Notes: generated by a model from the letters alone, not told the origin. Positions 1 to 7,289 are shown, counted from the stretch's first letter. The stretch is 12,911 bases of DNA from Bacteroidales bacterium (GCA_028683685.1 JAQUHH010000036.1:1-12911); one strand, 5' to 3'. Program-made: numbers and translations.

Positions 1-217
1 CTTTTGTGAAATTAATTTCCCGCTTCATTTCGTGCAAAATATTTACTTCAAGCCCAAGGTTGTTAATAATAAAATCGGAATTTGCTTCAGATTTATCTTT
101 TTCACCACCAATAAGCATTGTTTCAAAATCTGAAGTCATATATTTTGAAAGATATGCAGCATTGTAAGTTGGGCCACCTAAATTAAAGCGGTTTATAATA
201 CGTAGTATTTTTGGCAT
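1..217 (-). CDS. GT4-family glycosyltransferase, N-terminal part (cut by window edge)
   Basis: Reading on the minus strand from an ATG at 215-217, 72 codons stay open to the window edge. The peptide begins MPKILRIINRFNLGGPTYN and continues with KYMTSDFETMLIGGE and an Asn-Leu-Gly-Leu-Glu-Val segment. A first beta strand, a Gly-Gly-Pro-Thr loop where the donor sugar nucleotide or acceptor contacts the N-terminal Rossmann domain, and then a second strand ending in a Gly-Gly loop are typical of GT4 (GT-B fold) enzymes. These build surface polysaccharides or lipid-linked sugars in the cytoplasm. The nucleotide-binding C-terminal domain lies outside the window, so donor and acceptor cannot be inferred. 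It follows the biotin carrier gene in the same direction but has a possible promoter of its own. Confidence 0.75.
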   Translation of the reverse strand, partial: MPKILRIINRFNLGGPTYNAAYLSKYMTSDFETMLIGGEKDKSEANSDFIINNLGLEVNILHEMKREINFTK

Positions 218-245
218 CTTTATATTTTCATAATCAAATAGAATG

Positions 246-253
246 CAAACTTA
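246..253 (-). promoter_or_regulatory. Possible -7 promoter element for the glycosyltransferase gene
   Basis: The minus strand reads TAAGTTTG, which fits the Bacteroidota -7 consensus TAnnTTTG. It lies 28 bases before the ATG of the glycosyltransferase and would give a leader of about 20 bases. No clear TTTG -33 element stands 19-21 bases upstream, so the call rests on one short motif in an AT-rich gap. Confidence 0.35.
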
Positions 254-296
254 AGCAATTTTTTTAAAAGATTTTTAAAATTAACACAATTAAAAA

Positions 297-569
297 TTAT
301 TCTATTTCTAAAATAACATCGTTTTTGCTAACTTTTTCGCCAATTTTCACGTTTATTTTTTTAACGACTCCGTCAATAGGCGACAAAACAATATTGTTCA
401 TTTTCATTGCATCCAGAATAAATAATTGATCGCCTTTCACCACTGCATCGCCCTTTTTCACAATGAAACCACTAACGGTTCCGGGAATAAATGGATAAAT
501 TAATCCTGGGTCAGAAAGAATATAAACTTTTCTATATATTTTGTCGTTTTTAGATTTTTCTTCAGACAT
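297..569 (-). CDS. Stand-alone biotin carboxyl carrier protein (biotinyl-lipoyl domain)
   Basis: This 90-residue protein is little more than one biotinyl domain. It carries the biotinylation motif AMKMNN with the target lysine at residue 56, preceded by the PGTVSGFIVKKGD turn (29-41) and followed by the mirrored SPIDGVVKKINVKIGEKV half (63-80). In such proteins a holo-synthetase attaches biotin, and the swinging arm moves a carboxyl group between a carboxylase or decarboxylase site and a carboxyltransferase. The Ala/Pro-rich linker common in decarboxylase gamma subunits is absent. It starts 46 bases after the carboxyltransferase gene on the same strand, so the two are probably cotranscribed and act together. 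Whether it serves propionyl-CoA carboxylase, a methylmalonyl-CoA decarboxylase or a transcarboxylase cannot be decided from the gene alone. Confidence 0.9.
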   Translation of the reverse strand: MSEEKSKNDKIYRKVYILSDPGLIYPFIPGTVSGFIVKKGDAVVKGDQLFILDAMKMNNIVLSPIDGVVKKINVKIGEKVSKNDVILEIE

Positions 570-615
570 AATTTAAAATATTAATTTAACAAAAAACTAC
601 TTATTTATGCCATTT

Positions 616-2163
616 TTAGAATGGTGGAACTCCATGTTTTTTTTCTGGACGATATTCTTCTTTGCTTTTGCCAATTTTTAATGCGTGAGTAACATATTCA
701 CGTGTTTCATTCGGTTGAATTACGGCATCAACATATCCGTATGCAGCTGCCACATATGGGTTTGCAAATTTCTCCTTATATTCTTGAACTTTAACCCTTC
801 TCATCTCTTCTGGATCTTCTGCATTCATAATTTCCGAACGGAAAATTATATTCGCTGCTCCTTCGGGTCCCATAACAGCAATTTCGGCAGTGGGCCATGC
901 AAACACAAAATCAGCTTTTAAATGGTGAGAACACATGGCGATATATCCACCTCCGTATGCTTTACGAAGAATGACCGTAATTTTCGGTACGGTAGCTTCC
1001 GAATAGGCATACAACAATTTTGCGCCGTGGCGAATCACCCCAGCATGTTCTTGATCAATTCCTGGCAAATATCCTGGAAGGTCGACCATCGTTACTAAAG
1101 GAATATTAAAACTATCGCAGAATCTCACAAAACGAGCTGCTTTATCCGAAGAGTCACAATCCAACACTCCCGCTCTATTTAGCGGCTGATTGGCTACAAA
1201 ACCAACGGTATCGCCATTGATACGAGCATATCCAATTACTATATTTGAAGCGAAAAGTTCGGACACTTCTAAAAATTCTGAATTATCTACAATAGATTTG
1301 ATGATGCTTCTAACATCATATGGTTCTGCAGGATTCGTAGGAAAAATGGTACCAATTTTATAATCTCTTGATTTAGGAGCTTTAGGTGGAAAAGACTCCG
1401 CTGTTTTTTTATTATTCCATGGAATATAAGAAACCAGATCTTTAATTTGTTCGAAGCATTCTTGTTCGCTGTGTGCAAAAAAGTGAGCATTTCCAGAAAT
1501 CTCAGCATGAACTCTTGCACCACCGAGGTTTTCTTGACTAATTTCTTCTCCCAAAACGGTTTTAATCACTTCGGGACCTGTTATAAACATTTTTGATATC
1601 TTATCCACTACAAAAACAAAATCTGTCAGTGCGGGCGAATAAACGGCACCACCTGCACAAGGACCTAGAATAACAGAAATTTGTGGAATAACACCCGAAG
1701 CTTGAGTATTGCGATAAAAAATATCACCGTATCCTGCCAAAGCATTTACACCTTCTTGAATTCGCGCTCCACCAGAATCGTTGATCCCAATAATGGGAAC
1801 TTTCAATTTCATGGCATGATCCATGATTTTGCATATTTTTTTGGCATGCATATATCCTAATGAGCCTCCTGCAACCGTAAAATCTTGTGCAAAAATACAC
1901 ATAGGATACCCATTTATAGTACCTGTGCCAGTAATTACGCCATCTCCAGGTAAATATTTTTTGTCCATGTCGAAATCTTTTCCAGCATGTTCTACAAAAA
2001 TATCATATTCGTGAAAAGTATCAGGATCTAAAATGGAAACAATCCGCTCACGAGCTGTCATTTTTCCGGTGGCTTTTTGCTTTTCAATAGCCTTAGAACC
2101 ACCCCCAAGCATTGCACCTTGCATGCGTTTTTTCAGGTCGTACGTTTTTTGCCTCAATGACAT
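616..2163 (-). CDS. Acyl-CoA carboxyltransferase subunit (MmdA / 12S / PccB type)
   Basis: At 515 residues this is the normal length for the beta/alpha carboxyltransferase chain that moves CO2 between biotin and propionyl- or methylmalonyl-CoA. Both crotonase-like halves are complete. The N-half has GGARIQEG (131-138) and CAGGAVYSPALTDFV (169-183). The C-half has VANQPLNRAG (323-332), GVIRHGAKLLYA (375-386) and RKAYGGGYIAM (400-410). These are the paired oxyanion-hole and CoA-binding segments. The block AWPTAEIAVMGPEGAANI (422-439) resembles MmdA and transcarboxylase 12S more than classical PccB as I recall them. Residue 408 is Ile where, by recalled alignment, PccB proteins have Asp. The next gene is its likely biotin carrier; no biotin carboxylase or membrane beta subunit adjoins. 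It is probably cytoplasmic, or peripheral if part of a sodium-pumping decarboxylase. Family confidence is high, exact reaction uncertain. Confidence 0.9.
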   Translation of the reverse strand: MSLRQKTYDLKKRMQGAMLGGGSKAIEKQKATGKMTARERIVSILDPDTFHEYDIFVEHAGKDFDMDKKYLPGDGVITGTGTINGYPMCIFAQDFTVAGGSLGYMHAKKICKIMDHAMKLKVPIIGINDSGGARIQEGVNALAGYGDIFYRNTQASGVIPQISVILGPCAGGAVYSPALTDFVFVVDKISKMFITGPEVIKTVLGEEISQENLGGARVHAEISGNAHFFAHSEQECFEQIKDLVSYIPWNNKKTAESFPPKAPKSRDYKIGTIFPTNPAEPYDVRSIIKSIVDNSEFLEVSELFASNIVIGYARINGDTVGFVANQPLNRAGVLDCDSSDKAARFVRFCDSFNIPLVTMVDLPGYLPGIDQEHAGVIRHGAKLLYAYSEATVPKITVILRKAYGGGYIAMCSHHLKADFVFAWPTAEIAVMGPEGAANIIFRSEIMNAEDPEEMRRVKVQEYKEKFANPYVAAAYGYVDAVIQPNETREYVTHALKIGKSKEEYRPEKKHGVPPF

Positions 2164-2202
2164 AACTTTAGTTTTTAGTTGAAAATCATTTTATACTATT
2201 TG

Positions 2203-2210
2203 CAAAAGTA
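2203..2210 (-). promoter_or_regulatory. Possible -7 promoter element for the carboxyltransferase-biotin carrier unit
   Basis: The minus strand reads TACTTTTG, matching TAnnTTTG, 39 bases before the carboxyltransferase ATG. It lies in the 117-base gap after the ade stop codon, which supports separate transcription of the two carboxylase genes. The -33 position shows no obvious TTTG, so confidence is limited. Confidence 0.4.
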
Positions 2211-2280
2211 TGCATTTTTTATAACAGAATGAGTTTTTATACTTGCTTCTTTGCACCATAACTACTTAATGAAGTAATAA

Positions 2281-3915
2281 TCACGAGAATAAATTAGTAA
2301 ATGCAAACTTTTGTCCATCAAACAATCCTTTATCACTGAGCTTAAGCTCGGGAATAACCAATAATGACATAAAAGAAAGGGTCATAAAAGGAGCTTTAAG
2401 GGTTGAACCCAATGCTAAAGCCTGATTATGAATACTTTCGTATAAAGCTGCCACTTCTTTTCCATCTAGATCCGACATTATTCCAGCAATAGGCAGTGCC
2501 AGTATATTGGTTTTATTCCCATTTGAGACCGAAATACCTCCTTTTTCTACAATAATAGCATTGATGGCATTTATAATATCTAGGTCGTTGGTTCCAACTG
2601 CTACGATGTTATGACTGTCGTGAGCAATACTCGAGGCCATTGCTCCTTTTTTTAGTCCCATGTTTTTAATAAATCCGACGGCAGGCTTAGAAGGCATATA
2701 CCGATTCAGAACCACCATTTTCAGCACATCATTTTGGATGTCTGAAACTACTTTTCCGTTTTCAATTTTGGCTTTTACAACAGAAGCCTTGGTATATAAT
2801 TGTCCATCTTCTACCACAATCACTTTTATTTTCTTCGACTGAGCTTCTAATTCAATATCCTGAATATCGAGAGGTAGAGCATTAAAAGAATTGGGTTTAT
2901 TATAAATTTCTTCAACTTGAATCAGGCTTTTTCCACTTTCGGCAACTTTTTGTCCATTTATATATGTAAAAAGGACATTTAAAGAATCAAAATTATCAAT
3001 AACGATAAAATCTGCGGCATCTCCTTTTTGAAGCAATCCAACATTCAAATTATAATGCTGAACTGGATTATAAGAGCAAATTCGGGCAGCCACAAGTGGA
3101 TCCATTCCTTTTTCGATGGCTCTTTTAAACAACAGATTAATATGTCCCTTTATCAAATCATCAGGATGTTTATCGTCGGAGCAAAACATTACTTTTTCGG
3201 GGTGCTGCCTAGCAACCTCAAAAAGATCATCAAAATTTTTAGCAGCACTTCCTTCACGAATTTGAATTTTCATGCCTTGTTGAATTTTCTCCAAAGCCTC
3301 TTCTTCATTCATGCACTCATGATCTGTAGAAATTCCAGAATTGGCATATGCTTGAAGTTGATCCCCCATCAATCCTGGTGCGTGTCCATCAATAGGTTTT
3401 TTATAATGATGGGCCCATTTAATTTTTTTTAATACTTCGGGGTCATTAAAAATAACACCTGGGAAGTTCATCATTTCTGCTAAATAATAAATATCCTTGT
3501 TTTGCAGCATAGTTTTAATTTGCTTGGCATTGATTTTTGCACCAGACGATTCAAAATCAGTGGCAGGAACACAGGATGGAGCTCCGAAGAAAAACTTAAA
3601 TGGAACTTTCTTCCCATCTTCGATCATAAAATCGACGCCAGCAGTTCCCAAAACATTGGCAATTTCATGCGGATCCGAAACACAGGCTACGGTTCCATGA
3701 ACAACGGCAGATTTGGCAAATTGAGCCGGTCGCAACATCGAACTTTCGATATGAACATGACTGTCAATAAAACCGGGCATAATATAAACGTCACTGTCTA
3801 TCTCTTTCTCTATAACATTGATTATAATGCCGTTTTTAACAGAAAGGGTGCCTTTAAATATCCGATTGTTGACAACATCCACAATGTTGCCCGAAATGCT
3901 AAATGTAGTCTTCAT
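2281..3915 (-). CDS. ade: Adenine deaminase
   Basis: This 544-residue metal-dependent amidohydrolase would convert free adenine to hypoxanthine and ammonia for purine salvage in the cytoplasm. The metal-ligand motifs are in the expected order: PGFIDSHVHIESS (47-59, His53 and His55), PIDGHAPGL (174-182, His178), STDHE (196-200, His199) and CSDDKHPDD (245-253, Asp247). The C-terminal domain typical of Ade-type adenine deaminases is also present, with SSIAHDSHNIVAVG (428-441) and the tail near PELKLSDKGL (522-531). Length and motif order fit AdeC/Ade rather than an adenosine-deaminase-like enzyme. Its ATG overlaps the rlmN stop as ATGA, which suggests translational coupling inside a mutY-rlmN-ade operon. 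No purine riboswitch is recognisable upstream of the operon. Confidence 0.95.
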   Translation of the reverse strand: MKTTFSISGNIVDVVNNRIFKGTLSVKNGIIINVIEKEIDSDVYIMPGFIDSHVHIESSMLRPAQFAKSAVVHGTVACVSDPHEIANVLGTAGVDFMIEDGKKVPFKFFFGAPSCVPATDFESSGAKINAKQIKTMLQNKDIYYLAEMMNFPGVIFNDPEVLKKIKWAHHYKKPIDGHAPGLMGDQLQAYANSGISTDHECMNEEEALEKIQQGMKIQIREGSAAKNFDDLFEVARQHPEKVMFCSDDKHPDDLIKGHINLLFKRAIEKGMDPLVAARICSYNPVQHYNLNVGLLQKGDAADFIVIDNFDSLNVLFTYINGQKVAESGKSLIQVEEIYNKPNSFNALPLDIQDIELEAQSKKIKVIVVEDGQLYTKASVVKAKIENGKVVSDIQNDVLKMVVLNRYMPSKPAVGFIKNMGLKKGAMASSIAHDSHNIVAVGTNDLDIINAINAIIVEKGGISVSNGNKTNILALPIAGIMSDLDGKEVAALYESIHNQALALGSTLKAPFMTLSFMSLLVIPELKLSDKGLFDGQKFAFTNLFS

Positions 3916-4964
3916 ATTTCATCCGATTTAGTTATTTTACCAGCCAATTGTCCGCAGGCAGCCGCAATATCCTTACCTCGGCTTTTTCGAACATTTACAA
4001 TAAGATTTTTGGATTCTAAAAATGCGGCAAACTCAGCACGAACTTTATCGTCCGATTTTGAATAAGGGATTCCCTCTGTTGGGTTAAACTCGATAATATT
4101 AATTTTTACGGGAATGCTTTTACAAAACTCAGCAAGAGTTCTTGAATGAATAGCTTGATCATTAACGTCTTTTAATAAAACGTACTCTATGGTCACACGT
4201 TGATCTGTTTTTTGATGATAATATTTTAATGCATCCGTAATTTCAGACAAAGGATTTAATTTGGCCGCCGGAATAAGTCTTTCGCGTTCGCTTTGAATGG
4301 CACTATGCAATGAAATTGCCAACTCAATGCCCAATTGCATATCAGCCAGGGTGTATATTCCGTCACACAAACCGACAGTAGACAATGTTATTCGCTTGGG
4401 TGACATCCCTTTATAGATTGGGGAAATGAGTTTTTGGATGGCATCCGTACACGCATCTAAATTTAGCAAAGGTTCGCCCATTCCCATAATCACGATATTG
4501 CTAATGGGATTTTCGTATGTTTCGAGGGCGTACGACTGCATCAAGGTAATTTGGTCGAAAATTTCTCCGGCACTCAAGTTTCTATCAAAACCCAATTGGC
4601 CTGTAGCACAAAATTTACATCCCAAAGGACAACCTACCTGCGTTGATATACACGCTGTTACTCTTTTCAAACTAGGAATTAACACACCTTCGGTGAGTTT
4701 TTTATCCTCGCTAATAAAGGTAAACTTTGCGGTTCCATCTGTTGATTTTTGAATTTCGTGAATCTCTAAAACCGGGAAACTGAAATTTTCTATTAATTTT
4801 TCTATTAAGGATTTTGGGATATTTTTTAAAGCATCGAAACTACGTGCTCCTTTATTCCAAAACCATTCATGAATCTGTTTGGCTCTGAATGCTTTATCGC
4901 CATTTTTTTCAATAAATTTGGTTAAATCTTCAATTCCAAGGTTTCTAATATCTATTTTTTTCAT
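3912..4964 (-). CDS. rlmN: 23S rRNA (adenine2503-C2)- and tRNA (adenine37-C2)-methyltransferase RlmN
   Basis: This is a 350-residue radical SAM methylase that, by family, places a methyl group on C2 of A2503 in 23S rRNA and often of A37 in some tRNAs. The 4Fe-4S motif CxxxCxxC is at Cys112, Cys116 and Cys119 inside QVGCPLGCKFCATG. Both mechanistic cysteines of RlmN are present: Cys105, seven residues before the cluster motif as in E. coli, and Cys337 in AAACGQLAG. The SAM-binding GMGEPLLN (161-168) and the SLHS motif (218-221) are intact. The N-terminal helical domain contains the usual FRAKQIHEW segment (26-34). Nothing distinguishes it as a Cfr resistance enzyme; the AAACGQL ending is RlmN-like. 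It starts 22 bases after mutY and overlaps ade by four bases. Confidence 0.96.
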   Translation of the reverse strand: MKKIDIRNLGIEDLTKFIEKNGDKAFRAKQIHEWFWNKGARSFDALKNIPKSLIEKLIENFSFPVLEIHEIQKSTDGTAKFTFISEDKKLTEGVLIPSLKRVTACISTQVGCPLGCKFCATGQLGFDRNLSAGEIFDQITLMQSYALETYENPISNIVIMGMGEPLLNLDACTDAIQKLISPIYKGMSPKRITLSTVGLCDGIYTLADMQLGIELAISLHSAIQSERERLIPAAKLNPLSEITDALKYYHQKTDQRVTIEYVLLKDVNDQAIHSRTLAEFCKSIPVKINIIEFNPTEGIPYSKSDDKVRAEFAAFLESKNLIVNVRKSRGKDIAAACGQLAGKITKSDEI

Positions 4965-4986
4965 CTTTTTGTTTTAAAATGCAAAA

Positions 4987-6078
4987 CTAATTGTTTTTGT
5001 CCAAAGAAAGTATCTTTTCTGTTTCCTCTTTTCGATTTAAAAAACTGACAATGGGCACTGGAAATGCTTTTTGGGAAAGTTTTATTTGAGGAATTACTTC
5101 ATACAACGGCGAAAGAGTATCAGAAATAACATCCAAAGAAGTATGATATTCCCAAAATACGACATGAAGCTCTCGATGCGACAATTGATGAATAATTTTA
5201 AATTGTTTTTTTAGGTTTTTTTCGGAGGATTTGGGCAAGTGAAAAAAATCAACAATATCAGATTTTTTTATTTTTTCTTGTTCCAATAATGGCAATTCAT
5301 ATAAATCTTGCCAAATATCTTTTTGCACTCTTTTGGAAATCAAGGTAGATGGAATCCCTTTGTTCTCAATATCAAAATAGACATAATTAAAAAATCTTTT
5401 TTGTTTTTTGGCTGATTTTTTCACAAGCGGGGTTGAGTTGACTTTATTATCAGCAAATGCTCGACAATTTATTTTAAAAATGCAGATTTTGCAATTTGGG
5501 TTTTGAGGAGTACAATGGAGAGCACCAAATTCCATCATCGCTTGATTGAAAACATCAGGAGCTTTACTTTTTTTAATTTCCAACAAAAGAAAATCTTCCA
5601 TTGTTTTGGCATTCTCTTTCTTTGCCACCTCTCCATAAACGCCTAAATATCTACTTGTGAATCGAATCACATTGCCATCTAAAACAGGAGTATATTCATC
5701 AAAAGCAAAAGATGCAATGGCCGAAGCCGTGTATTTCCCAACACCTTTTAGTTTTAAAATTTCCAGGTATGTAGAAGGGAAAATTCCATTCAAATCTTGT
5801 TGAATTTGATTTGCTGCATAATGTATATTTCGGGCCCTGGAATAATAGCCCAAGCCTTGCCAAATGCGTAGAACCTCATCTAAAGGCGCATTTGCCAATG
5901 TTTTTAGATTTGGGAAAGCCGAAATAAACCGATGATAATAGGGCAAACCCTGTTCCACCCGAGTTTGTTGCATAATAATTTCCGAAACCCAAATTAAATA
6001 AGGATTGCGAGTGTTTCGCCAGGGTAAACTCCGTTTGTTTTCGGAGTACCATTTTATAAGTTCTAGTGAGAAAATCAT
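4987..6078 (-). CDS. mutY: A/G-specific adenine DNA glycosylase MutY
   Basis: MutY removes adenine paired with 8-oxoguanine and so prevents G-to-T mutations. This 363-residue protein has all expected parts. Catalytic Glu33 lies in VSEIIMQQTRVEQ. The helix-hairpin-helix is LKGVGKYTASAIASF (110-124). Catalytic Asp134 lies in PVLDGNVIR. The 4Fe-4S loop has spacing C-x6-C-x2-C-x5-C at Cys189, 196, 199 and 205. The C-terminal NUDIX-like domain (about 228-345) holds HQLSHRELHV (297-306), whose Ser-His pair matches the 8-oxoG-reading FSH loop of other MutY proteins. The start is the first ATG after a strong -7 promoter motif. It is the first gene of the mutY-rlmN-ade operon. Confidence 0.96.
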   Translation of the reverse strand: MIFSLELIKWYSENKRSLPWRNTRNPYLIWVSEIIMQQTRVEQGLPYYHRFISAFPNLKTLANAPLDEVLRIWQGLGYYSRARNIHYAANQIQQDLNGIFPSTYLEILKLKGVGKYTASAIASFAFDEYTPVLDGNVIRFTSRYLGVYGEVAKKENAKTMEDFLLLEIKKSKAPDVFNQAMMEFGALHCTPQNPNCKICIFKINCRAFADNKVNSTPLVKKSAKKQKRFFNYVYFDIENKGIPSTLISKRVQKDIWQDLYELPLLEQEKIKKSDIVDFFHLPKSSEKNLKKQFKIIHQLSHRELHVVFWEYHTSLDVISDTLSPLYEVIPQIKLSQKAFPVPIVSFLNRKEETEKILSLDKNN

Positions 6079-6093
6079 TCAAAATTGTTTCTA

Positions 6094-6101
6094 CAAAGAT
6101 A
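6094..6101 (-). promoter_or_regulatory. -7 promoter element of the mutY-rlmN-ade operon
   Basis: The minus strand reads TATCTTTG, an exact match to the common Bacteroidota -7 form, 15 bases before the mutY ATG. That would give a very short leader of under 10 bases. The -33 region is T-rich but has no perfect TTTG at the usual spacing. It is identical to the element before mutS2. Confidence 0.55.
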
Positions 6102-6181
6102 CGATATTGTTTAAAAACGAATGGGAAACAAAGAAATCGAGACAGGCAAAACAGCAAATTCATTTATTTTTAGGAATAATA

Positions 6182-6210
6182 TTGTTTATTTAATTTTTTT
6201 TAGTAAATTG
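6182..6210 (+). promoter_or_regulatory. Possible promoter for the TM2-DUF2752 gene pair
   Basis: A TTG at 6182-6184 and TAAATTG at 6204-6210 are separated by 19 bases, the spacing usual between -33 and -7 elements in Bacteroidota. The -7 element is one T short of TAnnTTTG. It ends 24 bases before the ATG of the TM2-domain gene. Confidence 0.35.
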
Positions 6211-6234
6211 CATGCATAAATCAAAACAAATATT

Positions 6235-6573
6235 ATGGATAGCAACAAAATTGAGATGTATATTATGACATCTGGAGCAAAATTTCCACCCGAAAGAATG
6301 ATGGAAGTTCGCCAAAAATTAGAACAAATGGATGAAAACAAGTTTATGATGATTCAATCATTGCAACTTAAAGATCCAACAACTTTACTGATCATCTCTC
6401 TATTGGTCGGAGCATTGGGAGTTGACCGCTTTATGTTGGAAGACACAGGCTTGGGAGTTGCAAAACTCCTCACTGGTGGTGGTTGTGGTATTTGGACGAT
6501 TATCGACTGGTTCACAGTAATGGATCGTACTCGTCAGCTTAATTATACGAAATTTATGCAATTTGCCATTTAA
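6235..6573 (+). CDS. TM2-domain membrane protein
   Basis: This 112-residue protein has a short cytoplasmic-looking N-terminus (1-46, rich in Met, Glu and Lys). Two hydrophobic segments at about 50-63 and 73-95 follow, joined by GALGVDRFMLEDTGLG. The Asp-Arg-Phe in the turn, the Gly-rich second segment (LTGGGCGIWTIIDW, 79-92) and the polar tail are the hallmarks of the TM2 domain. The molecular role of bacterial TM2 proteins is not established. The gene overlaps the following DUF2752 gene by 11 bases if that gene uses its TTG start, so the pair is probably made together and may act together in the inner membrane. Confidence 0.88.
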   Translation: MDSNKIEMYIMTSGAKFPPERMMEVRQKLEQMDENKFMMIQSLQLKDPTTLLIISLLVGALGVDRFMLEDTGLGVAKLLTGGGCGIWTIIDWFTVMDRTRQLNYTKFMQFAI

Positions 6574-6973
6574 GTTTCAACATTCTTGGAAGAATAGATA
6601 CCGCTTGATGTTGCTTGCAATTTCAAGCGGTTATTTTTATGTATTTATCTCTGCATGGCTCGATCCAATGCAAGAGAAAACGTTTTGTGTTTATAAAAAT
6701 CTCACCGGATATCCATGCCCGGGATGCGGCATGACACGGAGTACCATTTCTTTGTTTAAAGGAAATATAATAGACAGTTTTTTTTATAATCCATTGGCCA
6801 TTGTGGTCAATATAATGGTTTTGGTTGCATTTGTTTGGATGATTGTTGATTTAGCACAAAACAAAGTTCGTTTTGAAACATTTATTCGAAAAAAAATGCA
6901 TCCTGCATTATTAATCACAATTGTATTAATTGTCCTTGTTAATTGGTATTGGAATTTTAAAAAAGGATATTAA
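6563..6973 (+). CDS. DUF2752 membrane protein
   Basis: This is a 136-residue protein with three likely membrane segments at about 15-33, 78-98 and 114-130. The family signature is clear: Cys42 followed by TGYPCPGCGMTRS (48-60, Cys52 and Cys55), then FYNPLAIVV. The function of the family is unknown; the CPGCG cysteines could bind metal or be redox-active, but that is inference. The start is uncertain. The longest reading begins at TTG 6563 and keeps a basic N-terminus (KFQHSWKNRYR) that suits the positive-inside rule. An in-frame ATG at 6608 would shorten the protein by 15 residues and remove the overlap with the TM2 gene. The gene converges on the methylase remnant, whose end lies 28 bases away. 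Confidence 0.85.
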   Translation: MPFKFQHSWKNRYRLMLLAISSGYFYVFISAWLDPMQEKTFCVYKNLTGYPCPGCGMTRSTISLFKGNIIDSFFYNPLAIVVNIMVLVAFVWMIVDLAQNKVRFETFIRKKMHPALLITIVLIVLVNWYWNFKKGY

Positions 6974-7001
6974 TCTCTATTCGTACAAGAAAAATCATTC
7001 T

Positions 7002-7160
7002 TTAACTGTAAAACACACACTTTTTTGAATAGTACCAAATAAAAACAGAGCCTCCTCCTAAAAAAGGTTCGCGGAATTCATCAAATTCAGGCAGAATTTG
7101 AGAAATTAAACTTACTGCACGGCTTTTCCCGCCTGGATATCTGAGAGGGCTTTTAATCAT
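7002..7160 (-). pseudogene. 5' remnant of a D12-class DNA adenine methylase
   Basis: From an ATG at 7158-7160, 52 codons run to a TAA at 7002-7004. The peptide begins MIKSPLRYPGGKSRAVSL and continues with PEFDEFREPFLGGGSVFI. LRYPGGK and the F-x-GGGS loop are the two N-terminal SAM-binding motifs of Dam/D12-class N6-adenine methylases, in the right order and at the right distance (about 28 residues apart). Intact family members are about 250-300 residues and carry a DPPY catalytic motif. Here the sequence diverges after residue 41, stops, and no DPPY or target-recognition region follows before the DUF2752 gene. A TAA lies in frame a few codons upstream, so the start looks original. I read it as the surviving start of a methylase gene whose rest has been deleted. 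Confidence 0.75.
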
Positions 7161-7289
7161 TTTGAATTTTTATAATATACTTGTTTTTTTATGAATGTTG
7201 TTGTTGATTTGGTTTCTTACAATGAATGCGATGGAAGAAAATTCTGTGTTTAAGCTATGCTGAAATTGTTAACTCGGTTCTTGCATATC
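7161..7289. other. Non-coding gap between the methylase remnant and mutS2
   Basis: About 130 bases with frequent stops in the frames I translated. Only very short open stretches appear, such as a 20-codon plus-strand frame beginning at 7191 and ending near 7253. I saw no terminator hairpin, RNA gene, promoter match or transposase motif. It may be further debris of the event that removed the methylase. Confidence 0.4.

Noticed and set aside
271..297. AT-only inverted repeat after the biotin carrier gene
   Set aside because: ATTTTTAA and TTAAAAAT could form an 8-base stem, but without G-C pairs in such AT-rich DNA it is too weak to call a terminator.
3028..4065. Plus-strand frames of 134 and 187 codons opposite ade
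   Set aside because: They are antisense to conserved Ade metal-binding segments, have no promoter-like motif and give no coherent protein.
3912..4964. Cfr-type antibiotic resistance methylase
   Set aside because: The rlmN product has the RlmN-like AAACGQL ending and sits in a housekeeping operon. Nothing favours Cfr.
5876..6163. 95-codon minus-strand frame overlapping the mutY start
   Set aside because: It runs out of frame through the conserved MutY N-terminus and has a composition rich in Phe, Leu and Cys with no recognisable motif. MutY explains the sequence.
7191..7253. 20-codon plus-strand frame beginning ATGAATGTTG
   Set aside because: Too short, no promoter match, and nothing in the peptide is recognisable. 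It is likely chance in a degraded gap.
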